Assembly (NCBI GenBank): GCA_963713695.1
Contig: CAVQMU010000010.1
Span: forward strand, 496,001-560,000
Direction: 5' to 3'
Length of the DNA: 64,000 nucleotides
Source: Rhodoblastus sp963713695
Lineage (GTDB): Bacteria; Pseudomonadota; Alphaproteobacteria; Rhizobiales; Beijerinckiaceae
Of this stretch, positions 55,909 to 64,000 are shown one piece after another. Below the pieces are notes generated by a model, which had not been told where the DNA came from, searched no databases, and worked only from the letters and a program-made list of their open reading frames with translations. Positions within the stretch are counted from its first letter, which is position 1; each line of letters starts with the position of its first letter. The position numbers and the translations under genes were made by a program.

Positions 55909-58900
55909 TCACCTCATGCGGCGCATTGCGCCGGGCAGGGAAGCATCGCGTTGTCGGAGGCGCGGCGCAATTCGATCCGCGAAATCGAGAAATCGACGCC
56001 CTTCGGCGCCTGGAACTGGAAGGCGTGGCGGCCGCAGCCAAGTCCGGCTTCCTTGAGATCGGCGCGGAAGCGGTTGGCCAGCACGCGGCCAATGACGCAA
56101 CCATTTGCAAGGACATGCAGGCAGACCGGATTTTGCGGATCGCCTGAAATCCTGCGCCCAGCCCCAAAGCGTATCCGAACTCAAGCCTTCGACCCAGCCG
56201 CGCAATTCGCCCGGCGCCGAAGTCGAGACGATTCCCGCCCGCGCCGCGATGATTTTTCGCGCCAACTCGATTTCGAAACCTTCGTCCCGACGCGGTGCGA
56301 AGGAAGGGGTGAGCCGCTTGCTGACGGCTTCCGGATAAAGCGCGAAATAGTCCGCGACGTTCTGAAAAATGGCGCGACTGTCATTGTCGATGAAGGTTTC
56401 GGCTTCCGCGCCTTCGGCGAAGATCACATTGTGATTGAACAGTTCGACGTGGAAATAATCCACGCGCTCGATTTTCTCCGCCTGGACGATGCTGATACCG
56501 TTGACGAGGTCCTTGGATTCGATCAGCGCGCCTTCGAGATAGAGCGCATGATGCGGGGAAATCCAGAGGTCGCGCGAGGGGACATTTTCGCCGAGCGCCC
56601 CGGCGGCGATGCAGATCGGCAGCACTTCGCGATTGTTCGCGACGAAGCGGCCATCATAGGAGCGCGTTCCGATCCATTTGATGGGCTTCGCATCGCCACC
56701 GAGCGTTTTCAAGCGGTCGCCGATAACGAGCGCTTCCACCGCGACGGGCCCGTGCTCCGTCTCGATCAACGTTCCCCGGCAATAGCAGGCGATAGAGATT
56801 ACGGAGCCATTGCCGTCGGCATTTTCCGCAACCGTGACGGTTTCGGAAGCGTAGACCTCCCCCGGAATCGCCGTTCCGTCTGAAACCAATCCGTAGACAT
56901 GCCAAACGCCGTCACTCAGAGAGCCGACATTGACGCTCGTTGTCCCCGCGCCGTCAGTGACGCTCGTGGTCGAGCTGAGGAGGACCCCGTCAAAATTTTT
57001 GCCATCCTGATCGGCGTAGAATGAAAGCGTGGTGTCGCCTTCAGTATTTCCGACGGTATAGTCCACCGCGACACTTGTTGGGGATGTCATATTGGCGATT
57101 GCGACGTTTTGAATGCTCGGCCCCGCATCCGGAACGGCGGTCGTCACGGTGACGGCTCCCAATCCGCTGGGGTCGACAACCTGAGCGCTCCAGCCAGTCG
57201 TCGTGCTTGGATCGAGAACGGCTACGGTTTCTGAATAGGCCGTCGAGAGCGCGGATATGACCGCAATATTGTTGGCGGCGAAATCCGCCTCGCTGATGAC
57301 GGTTCCACCTGGGTTCGTGATGGTCAGATCAACGGGCTGAGTTGCAGCGTTTTCCCAACTAGTGGTTATAAAGAGATAGCTCGGAGTCGCATTGGAAGCA
57401 TCCTCCGTCGCTGCGGAGCCAAATGCAGTGAAGGAATGCGTGGCCGCGGCGATGTCGCTTGAGGTCGCCGTTGCGGTCGGCGCCCCGAATAGTGTCGAGA
57501 CATTGCCGTCGAATGTCGCTTTCGCGCCGATCACGAAATTGGCCGTGAAGCCAAGAAAGTTTGCCGCTGCTGTCGTCCAGGCTTCGGCATAATCGGCCGA
57601 CAACGGGCCGCCATTGGTGTAGGAGACAAGGTAAGCGGCGTTCGCCTGCACGCCGACGTTCATGATCTTGCTGAAAATGCTGTCTCCGAAATTCACCGTG
57701 GCCGATCCCGCTATGGCGAAGTCGAGATTCGAATCGGCCATGAAGTTCTGATTGATGGTGATGAAGTTCCCGAGGATCTGCGTAACCCCCGCAAAGGAAA
57801 AGTTCTGAAACCCCAATCCACTCGCGTTGAAATTGGCGGTGACCGTGCCTGATGATGAGAAAAACGGGAAAATCGACTGAAGGCTGCTCAAGCTCCCGCC
57901 GACCAAGCCGTTGACGAGCGAATAAGGCACGATTTGAATCTCTTCGGTCCCTGTCAGCTGCTGGCTTGAGGCGGAGCCGGAAAGCGTCAATGTGCCAATG
58001 TTTTGTCCCAGAATTGTCGGCCCAAACGAGAATCCAAGGCTGCCGCTGAACGTCGTCGGAGCCGAGTCGGTGAACATATTGGCAACCGCCAAGCTGGCGT
58101 CCTGCCAGATCAGGTCTGGCGTATCGGGAACGACGATGCCGATATTCGTGCAGCTTACGTCCACTTCCGTGATGACCGGGCCGTCGGCCCAGGACGCCTT
58201 GACCGTGACGTTTGCTTCGGGCGCGCTGACCCCAAAGGGCAAGGAAAACACCACGCCGCCCGAACATGTCTGCGCGATGGTGTTCACCGAGAGATCGATT
58301 TCCTTGATCCCGAACGCGGCCTTCGCCGGATTGCTTTGCGCGCCGAAGCCGGTGATCGACAGGTTGCCGACAAAATCAGGGCTACCATTCTGAAATTGAA
58401 TGAAATTATCGCCTGAAAAATTGACCGTCGCCGCAAGCGACGAGCGCAAGATCTGGGTGGCGACGAAGGTTCCCTGTAATTCCAGAATATCGGATGCGGC
58501 ATCGGTCGCGGGGATATAGGAAAGCGACGCATTGGTGAGCGAACCGGTGAAAATTCCAAAAACATTGATCGGTCCCAAATTGGGAAGGGGCGCCATCCCG
58601 CCGCCGACGAACTGGGGACCTGACGCGCCGAAGGAAAGCGCGTAATTGATCCCGAGCAGTGCGGTATTGAGCGTCAGGCTTCCCGTCGTGAACGGGAGAG
58701 TCACCGCAAATCCGGCCAAAAGGCTGTTCTGTTCGAGCGACAGCTGCTGGAAAGTCAGAGCCAATCCGCCGAGGTCGAATTTCCCGTCAATCGCGCCGTC
58801 GTCCGTCAGGCTCGTCGTGGTCGGGCCGTCGAATGGCAGTGTGAATTCGCCCTGAAACAGCGGCGCTTCGACGTCTCCGAGCGCGGCATAAACCGTGCCG

Positions 58901-60873
58901 GATATGGTGAGGCCGCTGTCGCTATATGTTACCGTCGCATCGTCGATCGAGACGACGCCCGACGTCGATCCCGCGACGCCCAGTTCGAGGTCGGATGTCT
59001 CACCGACGCTGCTTTGGTAACCGATGTCGAGACCGTCGGGCGCATCGACAAAAAAGCTGCCGCCGTTCGGCAAATCCAGAGTGCCGGAAAAGGCGTCGGC
59101 GCTGAACGCCTTCACGCCGCTTCCAAGTTCGACCGTCCCGCCGTCAACCGTGACGCCGCTGGCGTCGCCACCGGTCGCGACGACCTCGGCGCCGCCGCTG
59201 TTCACCAGAGTGTCCGTCGCCGTTCCCGAGACGTATTGATACCCGCCGCTTTCAACCGTCGTACTGGTTGCCGTTCCTCCAGACTCGACGGTTTGCGAGC
59301 CGCCGCTAATGATCGTGCTCGTGGCCGAACCGCCGGAATAAACCGTTTGATCGCCACCACTGTTGATTGTCGTATTGTTGGCTATTCCGCCCGAAGACAC
59401 ATATTGAAAGCCGCCGTCATTGATCTCGGTGTTGCTTGTTGTTTCAGGACCCGTTGCAGGCGAGAAAATTTCGTTTCCGCCACTGAACGCGATCAACTGT
59501 GAGGACTCGAGATATTGAGAGCCACCACTGTTGATCGATGCGCCGATGTCCATGCCGCCGTTTTGCACATATTCCACGCCATCGTCTTGAATCGTCGCGC
59601 CAGACGCCGTGCCGTCCGACCGCACTTCGAGAACCGTGTCGCTGACGGTGTAATTGCTCAGATTGTAGCCAGTGGCGATCGCCAGGATGCCGCCGGAATT
59701 GATCGTCCAGCTACCCTCGGCGCCGCCCTGAAGTCCCAAGGTGCCGCCACTGCTGATGCTGGCGCCTTCCGCGTCGCCGCCAGAAAGAACGAACTCGATG
59801 CCGCCGCTGTTGACCGTGGCTGCAGTGGCCGTTGTGCCTGAATAATCAAGTTCGAAGCCGCCGCTATTGATTGTGGTGTCCGTCGTCGAGCCGCTGTAAT
59901 TATATGCACCTCCGTCATTGATTGTGGTGCTTACGGTCACGCCGCCAGAGAAAATCTCTTGCTCGCCCCCGCTTGCTATGGTTGCAAAAAGGGCCGAACC
60001 AGGCTCTGTTCCTGAGGCCTCAACGAATTGCTGTCCCCCGCTGCTGATTGTCGCACTGGTGTCCATGCCGCCATAGACGTACTGCTGACCTCCATCATTG
60101 ATCGTGGTGCTGGTGTCTGATCCACCGTAGACGACGACTTGTTCGCCGCCGTTTTCGATTGTCGTGCCAGTGGCAGTTCCGCCCGAATCGATCTCTTGAT
60201 AACCGCCGCTACTTATGAATGTGTCAATTGCCACGCCGCCGCTAAGAGATTGACTTCCGCTTAAGCCATTTCCGCCTTGAACATATTGAATTCCACCACC
60301 ATTAATTATCGTGTTATCGACTGTTGCTTCATCTGAAACGTATTGTGAACCGCCGTTGTTTACCGTAGCGGCGTCTGCGACCCCAAGATAATTAACTTTC
60401 TGAGTGCCCCCACTATTGATCGTTGTTCCACTTGCAATGCTGCTTGTTGCGTCAGACGCTACCCCAAGGGTTTCTGAACCAAGCGCATTGATGGTGGCAT
60501 CAAGGTCATAACCGCCGTCTACTTGTAGTAAGCCACCATTTTCTACAGTTACACCAGATGTTTCACCTCCGCTGCCAACATTAAATGCTCCTCCAGAAAC
60601 GGTCCCTACCGCGATCCCGGATGTAATTGGGGAATCTGCCCCTATGCCCTCGCTATACTCATAAGCTGTCCCTAGTGTGTAAGGGTCAACGGGGGGGTGA
60701 ACCAAATCCCAGGATGCGTAGCCAGTAGCCGTAAAAGAATAAGGTCCGATAACAGGCCCCACGTACGTTGGGTAATATTCTATGAAATCAGATACATAAT
60801 CACCGTCTTCTGTAAGATTGGCGTCGTACCAATTAATACCAGTGACGTTATATTGTATAGTATACGTAGCCAT
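55909..60873 (-). CDS. Heptosylation-target AIDA-repeat protein with Hint domain
   Basis: About 1654 residues. ATG 60873 has a GAGGAG site. Residues 101-590 hold more than 20 AIDA-type repeats of about 19-20 residues (for example TINSGGDQTVYSGGSAT), the class known as O-heptosylation targets. Residues 600-1350 are beta-rich. A Hint domain starts near 1362 with CYCRGTLIETEHGPVAVEAL and contains WISPHHALYLEGALIESKDL. The end has the RGWVEGL...LWGWAQ domain. There is no signal peptide or barrel. Near 56145 one extra base (AGGC for AGC) shifts the frame; without it the end would read DPQNPVCLHVLANG... and stop at 55914. The adjacent heptosyltransferase is its probable modifier. Confidence 0.85.
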   Translation of the reverse strand: MATYTIQYNVTGINWYDANLTEDGDYVSDFIEYYPTYVGPVIGPYSFTATGYASWDLVHPPVDPYTLGTAYEYSEGIGADSPITSGIAVGTVSGGAFNVGSGGETSGVTVENGGLLQVDGGYDLDATINALGSETLGVASDATSSIASGTTINSGGTQKVNYLGVADAATVNNGGSQYVSDEATVDNTIINGGGIQYVQGGNGLSGSQSLSGGVAIDTFISSGGYQEIDSGGTATGTTIENGGEQVVVYGGSDTSTTINDGGQQYVYGGMDTSATISSGGQQFVEASGTEPGSALFATIASGGEQEIFSGGVTVSTTINDGGAYNYSGSTTDTTINSGGFELDYSGTTATAATVNSGGIEFVLSGGDAEGASISSGGTLGLQGGAEGSWTINSGGILAIATGYNLSNYTVSDTVLEVRSDGTASGATIQDDGVEYVQNGGMDIGASINSGGSQYLESSQLIAFSGGNEIFSPATGPETTSNTEINDGGFQYVSSGGIANNTTINSGGDQTVYSGGSATSTIISGGSQTVESGGTATSTTVESGGYQYVSGTATDTLVNSGGAEVVATGGDASGVTVDGGTVELGSGVKAFSADAFSGTLDLPNGGSFFVDAPDGLDIGYQSSVGETSDLELGVAGSTSGVVSIDDATVTYSDSGLTISGTVYAALGDVEAPLFQGEFTLPFDGPTTTSLTDDGAIDGKFDLGGLALTFQQLSLEQNSLLAGFAVTLPFTTGSLTLNTALLGINYALSFGASGPQFVGGGMAPLPNLGPINVFGIFTGSLTNASLSYIPATDAASDILELQGTFVATQILRSSLAATVNFSGDNFIQFQNGSPDFVGNLSITGFGAQSNPAKAAFGIKEIDLSVNTIAQTCSGGVVFSLPFGVSAPEANVTVKASWADGPVITEVDVSCTNIGIVVPDTPDLIWQDASLAVANMFTDSAPTTFSGSLGFSFGPTILGQNIGTLTLSGSASSQQLTGTEEIQIVPYSLVNGLVGGSLSSLQSIFPFFSSSGTVTANFNASGLGFQNFSFAGVTQILGNFITINQNFMADSNLDFAIAGSATVNFGDSIFSKIMNVGVQANAAYLVSYTNGGPLSADYAEAWTTAAANFLGFTANFVIGAKATFDGNVSTLFGAPTATATSSDIAAATHSFTAFGSAATEDASNATPSYLFITTSWENAATQPVDLTITNPGGTVISEADFAANNIAVISALSTAYSETVAVLDPSTTTGWSAQVVDPSGLGAVTVTTAVPDAGPSIQNVAIANMTSPTSVAVDYTVGNTEGDTTLSFYADQDGKNFDGVLLSSTTSVTDGAGTTSVNVGSLSDGVWHVYGLVSDGTAIPGEVYASETVTVAENADGNGSVISIACYCRGTLIETEHGPVAVEALVIGDRLKTLGGDAKPIKWIGTRSYDGRFVANNREVLPICIAAGALGENVPSRDLWISPHHALYLEGALIESKDLVNGISIVQAEKIERVDYFHVELFNHNVIFAEGAEAETFIDNDSRAIFQNVADYFALYPEAVSKRLTPSFAPRRDEGFEIELARKIIAARAGIVSTSAPGELRGWVEGLSSDTLWGWAQDFRRSAKSGLPACPCKWLRHWPRAGQPLPRRSQGSRTWLRPPRLPVPGAEGRRFLDFADRIAPRLRQRDASLPGAMRRMR

Positions 60874-60912
60874 CACTTACTACTCCTCGTCAGGCCACTA
60901 AGAAGGCACCGC

Positions 60913-62295
60913 TTAGGAAAAATACTGAGCTGCCGAGGGGACCTGCTTGATAGCTCGCTTCACCTGATCCGCTGTGATCAACCGTGTGCATTCAAATTGG
61001 CGCGGCGTGTCCTTGTGGCGGGGACACCACAAAAAATCCTTGTGGTCGAAGCGCAGCGCCGGATCGTTCCAGCAAGAGTTGCAGGTGTGATAATTGATCA
61101 CGCGGTACGGCGTTTCGAACTCGGTCGTCGGGTGCGAAAAACCGCTGATCATCACCACTTTCGCGCCGACCGCCCAGGCGAGCCAGGACAGGCCGCTGGA
61201 GAGGCCGACAAAGAAATCCGCATGCCTGATCCAGCGCGCGCACTCCTGTAGCGAGACGCCGGTCCGGTCCTCGACGCCGTGCGGCATGTGGTTCCACACC
61301 AATCCCTGGCCATGCACCGGCTTTTGATCGACGCAGACGACACGATATCCGGCTGCTTTCAGGAAGACGACGACTTCCCGCCAGCCGTTCGGATTGTTCC
61401 AGTATTTCGCCTGTGTCGTGCTCTGCGTGGCGATGCACACGTAGCGTTCATCGATCGGCCGGTCGCCGTCAGCCAAGGCGATGCGCGGCGGCGTCTCCGT
61501 CGGGTCGACGCCCAGAATGTAACCCGCCGTGCGATGAAGCCCGACCAAACGAAAATCGCAGGGCTGGCGTATGCAGTCCTTGTCGTCGAAAAACAGCCCC
61601 ATGTTGTAAGTGGCGTAAAATTCTTCCGCCTGCACGTCGTCGTGCGCGACGAAACGAATGTCCGGATAAACGTCGCGAAACAGCGGCATCAGCGGCTTCG
61701 CCAAAGCACACGTCAGCCGGCAATCATGACGCTCCCTGAATTTTGCCGCATAAGGCAGCCAGCCAATCGCGTCGCCGAGCGTGCCAACCGGCATATTGAT
61801 GAGGACGTCTTGCCCTGCGGCGGAATAATCGTGGGCAAAGACAATTTCGTCCGATTGCGAAATCTCGATTCGAACCCGAACGTAGTATCGCTTGGCGCTG
61901 TTGATGCGCCCGGCGCCGATCTGCGTTTCAAAAAGAATGTTGCCCGTGTCGAGATCGCTGAGGCGCACGCGCCAGGGAGACTCGCTTTCCGGAAGCGCCA
62001 CCCTGCAGCCGTCATTGAAATCAAAACGAACGCCGTGAAGGCCGATCTGCGTGGGGAGTTCGGGCGGCGCGGGATGGGAGCGACTGTTAGGCGCCGGCTC
62101 CGCCGAAGTCATATCCGAAGAACGCGTTGGCCGCTCGGTCATTTGCGCGTCAGGAGATTTTCCGCGCGACAATTTCGGTTGCGGCTCAATGGCAGGACCG
62201 CCTTGATCGATAGCCGGATCAGCTTCGGCGAGGTTAGCCAGTTCTTCAAAAGGCCGGCTCTGTTCACGACCTGCTCGAGCGATCGAGTCATCCAT
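60913..62295 (-). CDS. TibC/Aah-like autotransporter O-heptosyltransferase
   Basis: A 460-residue glycosyltransferase of the BAHT family, which attaches heptose from ADP-heptose to AIDA-type strand-loop-strand repeats. An 80-residue Pro/Ser-rich extension precedes LPTQIGLHGVRFDFNDGCRV. The catalytic region has GTLGDAIGWLPY with D175. The C-terminal iron finger is intact: C405-x2-C408-x15-C424-x11-C436 (HTCNSCW, WCPRH, ECTRL). GLFFDDKDCIRQP and the ADP-binding HADFFVGLSSGLSWLA are also typical. The gene is 39 bp upstream of the AIDA-repeat gene on the same strand, so they form an enzyme-substrate operon. Confidence 0.92.
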   Translation of the reverse strand: MDDSIARAGREQSRPFEELANLAEADPAIDQGGPAIEPQPKLSRGKSPDAQMTERPTRSSDMTSAEPAPNSRSHPAPPELPTQIGLHGVRFDFNDGCRVALPESESPWRVRLSDLDTGNILFETQIGAGRINSAKRYYVRVRIEISQSDEIVFAHDYSAAGQDVLINMPVGTLGDAIGWLPYAAKFRERHDCRLTCALAKPLMPLFRDVYPDIRFVAHDDVQAEEFYATYNMGLFFDDKDCIRQPCDFRLVGLHRTAGYILGVDPTETPPRIALADGDRPIDERYVCIATQSTTQAKYWNNPNGWREVVVFLKAAGYRVVCVDQKPVHGQGLVWNHMPHGVEDRTGVSLQECARWIRHADFFVGLSSGLSWLAWAVGAKVVMISGFSHPTTEFETPYRVINYHTCNSCWNDPALRFDHKDFLWCPRHKDTPRQFECTRLITADQVKRAIKQVPSAAQYFS

Positions 62296-62677
62296 GCGTT
62301 GCCCTTACTTACGTAGGGCCGCGGCGCTCAGGCCCTTCGTGAACAACTTCGCTCAGAACCTTACGTCCGTAAACTATTTAATCTGTATCTTTGGAAAGAT
62401 AACGCAAATGTGTTCTTCTCCGTGAGAACGTCGGTCTGGTCAGGATCTGACAAAAGTCGTCAAGCGTTCTTGAATGACCGAACTCCGTCATGCCGCCCAA
62501 TACTGTCTCCATTCGCTTTGCGTCGGGTGATTAAACCGCCTCCTCATCCGGCCCTTCGGGCCACCTTCTCCCGCAAGGGGAGAAGGGTTCAACCCGGCGC
62601 CGTTGCGTTTCCGGCCTTTCTTCTGCAGCTCTCGCGTGATATTGGGCCTCAAATTCCGCGCAAATCCCGCTTTTTGA
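62296..62677. other. Divergent promoter region between heptosyltransferase and glyA
   Basis: About 390 bp. The part next to the heptosyltransferase (62350-62420) is AT-rich and probably holds its promoter. A REP-like repeat is at 62542-62587, upstream of glyA. I see no riboswitch or small gene. Confidence 0.45.
62542..62587. repeat. Rhizobial REP-like palindrome, copy 2
   Basis: CCTCATCCGGCCCTTCGGGC followed by CACCTTCTCCCGCAAGGGGA and GAAGGG, a double hairpin well known between rhizobial genes. The same unit in reverse order is at 55813-55870. Confidence 0.88.
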
Positions 62678-62689
62678 ATGGAGCCCTCG

Positions 62690-63997
62690 ATGAGCCAGTC
62701 CAGCGCCGCAGCGGCGAAAAAATCCCTTTCCAACAGCTTTTTCGGCGCTTCGCTCTCCGAATCCGACCCTGAAATCTTCCGCGCCGTCGAGCTTGAGCTT
62801 GGTCGCCAGCGCAAGGAAATCGAGCTGATCGCCTCGGAAAACATTGTTTCGCGCGCGGTGCTGGAGGCCCAGGGCTCGGTGCTGACCAACAAATACGCCG
62901 AGGGCTATCCGGGCAAACGCTATTACGGCGGCTGCCAGTTCGTCGATATCGCCGAAAACCTCGCCATCGAGCGCGTGACGAAACTGTTTGGCTGCGCCTA
63001 CGCCAATGTGCAGCCCAATTCCGGCAGCCAGGCCAACCAGTCGGTGTTTCTCGCGCTGCTGCAGCCCGGCGATGTGTTCATGGGCCTCGATCTTGCGGCC
63101 GGCGGCCATCTCACCCATGGCTCTCCGGTCAATATGTCGGGCAAGTGGTTCAAGCCGGTTTCCTATGGCGTCAGCGAGGAGACAGGCCGCATCGACATGG
63201 CCTCGGTCGAGAAGCTGGCCCATGAGCACAAGCCGAAACTGATCATCGCCGGCGGTTCGGCCTATGCGCGCCATTGGGATTTCGCTGCATTCCGCGCCAT
63301 CGCCGACTCGATCGGCGCCATTCTCTTCGTCGACATGGCGCATTTCGCCGGCCTCGTGGCGGGCGGGGCGCATCCTTCGCCTTTCCCCCACGCCCACGTC
63401 GTCACGTCGACCACGCACAAGACGCTGCGCGGTCCGCGCGGCGGCCTCGTGCTGACCGATGACGAGGCCATCGCCAAGAAGATCAATTCGGCGATCTTCC
63501 CGGGACTGCAAGGCGGCCCGCTGATGCATGTCATCGCCGGCAAGGCCGTGGCCTTCGGCGAAGCCCTGCGTCCGGACTTCAGGACCTACGCGCATCAGGT
63601 GGTGGAGAACGCCCGCGTGCTGGCGGAAACGCTGCGCGCCGGCGGCCTCGACCTTGTCACCGGCGGCACCGACAACCACCTCATGCTCGTTGACCTCAGG
63701 CCGAAAAAGCTCACCGGCAAGGCGGCGGAAATCGCGCTGGGACGTGCGGAGATCACCTGCAACAAGAATGGCGTGCCTTTCGATCCCGAAAAGCCCTGGA
63801 TCACCTCCGGCATCCGTCTCGGCGCGCCCGCCGCGACATCGCGCGGTTTTGGCGCGGCCGAGTTCAAGCTCGTCGGCGAACTGATCGTCGAGACGCTGGA
63901 TGGCCTCGCGAAGAATGGCGACGCCGGCAATGCGGCCGTCGAAGCGTCGATTCGCGCAAAAGTCGAACAATTGACCAATCGCTTCCCCATCTACTGA
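62690..63997 (+). CDS. glyA: Serine hydroxymethyltransferase
   Basis: A 435-residue PLP enzyme that converts serine to glycine and charges tetrahydrofolate with a C1 unit. RQRKEIELIASENIVSRAVL, the YAEGYPGKRYYGGC block, the PLP-lysine region VVTSTTHKTLRGPRGG and the C-terminal GVPFDPEKPWITSGIRLG are all present. The ATG at 62690 has a GGAG six bases upstream; an ATG at 62678 would add four residues. The gene is complete, ending 3 bp before the window end. Confidence 0.98.
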   Translation: MSQSSAAAAKKSLSNSFFGASLSESDPEIFRAVELELGRQRKEIELIASENIVSRAVLEAQGSVLTNKYAEGYPGKRYYGGCQFVDIAENLAIERVTKLFGCAYANVQPNSGSQANQSVFLALLQPGDVFMGLDLAAGGHLTHGSPVNMSGKWFKPVSYGVSEETGRIDMASVEKLAHEHKPKLIIAGGSAYARHWDFAAFRAIADSIGAILFVDMAHFAGLVAGGAHPSPFPHAHVVTSTTHKTLRGPRGGLVLTDDEAIAKKINSAIFPGLQGGPLMHVIAGKAVAFGEALRPDFRTYAHQVVENARVLAETLRAGGLDLVTGGTDNHLMLVDLRPKKLTGKAAEIALGRAEITCNKNGVPFDPEKPWITSGIRLGAPAATSRGFGAAEFKLVGELIVETLDGLAKNGDAGNAAVEASIRAKVEQLTNRFPIY

Positions 63998-64000
63998 GGG

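Noticed and set aside
58980..60576. Possible CRISPR-like regular repeats
   Set aside because: The periodicity comes from coding repeats of about 57-60 bp that encode AIDA units; there are no identical repeats with unique spacers and no cas genes.
62531..63970. Minus-strand open frame of 479 codons opposite glyA
   Set aside because: Antisense to glyA, which is fully conserved.
1..64000. tRNA, rRNA and riboswitch elements
   Set aside because: I looked in the larger gaps and saw no tRNA-like TTC loop with acceptor pairing, no rRNA and no riboswitch fold that I could defend.

Overview
The window is high-GC chromosomal DNA of an alphaproteobacterium, most likely a member of the Rhizobiales (Hyphomicrobiales), possibly near Beijerinckiaceae or Methylocystaceae. 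The evidence is the gene set and order: alaS next to recA, hemB-GNAT-RDD-bpt, a DUF6163 protein followed by an LdtR-type MarR regulator and an L,D-transpeptidase, cckA next to a FliO-like gene and dksA, a GTTC-N7-GTTC SOS box at recA, an Mg-type HemB, and intergenic palindromic repeats of rhizobial type. The genus is inference; there is no rRNA or tRNA gene to anchor it.

Layout. 0-13 kb: end of a DUF6311 membrane protein, a FemAB-like acyltransferase, a HIT protein, a HabB-like membrane protein, a 2Fe-2S ferredoxin, the ycjX-ycjF pair, SixA, an ABC ATPase with a frameshifted permease, a DUF2975-HTH pair and a TPR protein. 12-20 kb: a CoxE-type VWA protein and a MoxR ATPase separated by an outer-membrane-protein gene, then alaS and recA. 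20-26.5 kb: two large exported repeat proteins whose last 714 bp are almost identical, with a tiny Flp-like pilin gene between them. 26.5-35 kb: an amidinotransferase, a CDP-diacylglycerol diphosphatase, a low-GC nuclease-helicase, cckA, a FliO-like gene and dksA. 35-46 kb: a slipin, an orphan fragment of a Hint-type surface protein, icd and a dense block of signalling genes (two-component proteins and a FIST-PAS-PAS-GGDEF-EAL protein). 46-56 kb: TrmJ-like methyltransferase, a membrane glycosyltransferase with an acyltransferase, bpt-RDD-GNAT-hemB, and the DUF6163/ldtR/L,D-transpeptidase group. 56-62.3 kb: a two-gene unit consisting of a TibC/Aah-like autotransporter heptosyltransferase and its probable substrate, a roughly 1650-residue AIDA-repeat protein that ends in a Hint domain instead of an autotransporter barrel. 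The window closes with glyA.

The most interesting system is this heptosyltransferase/AIDA-repeat/Hint pair, together with a truncated relic of a related protein at 37 kb and the two repeat proteins at 20-26 kb. Together they suggest an evolving set of large surface proteins, some glycosylated and probably secreted by a type I route, since none has a visible signal peptide or translocator barrel.

Caution on quality: at least seven genes, including the normally essential cckA, contain one or more single-base frameshifts. Most look like inserted bases and the flanking protein sequence is otherwise intact. This pattern suits uncorrected sequencing errors better than true pseudogenes, so such genes are listed over their full restored span with the likely break points.
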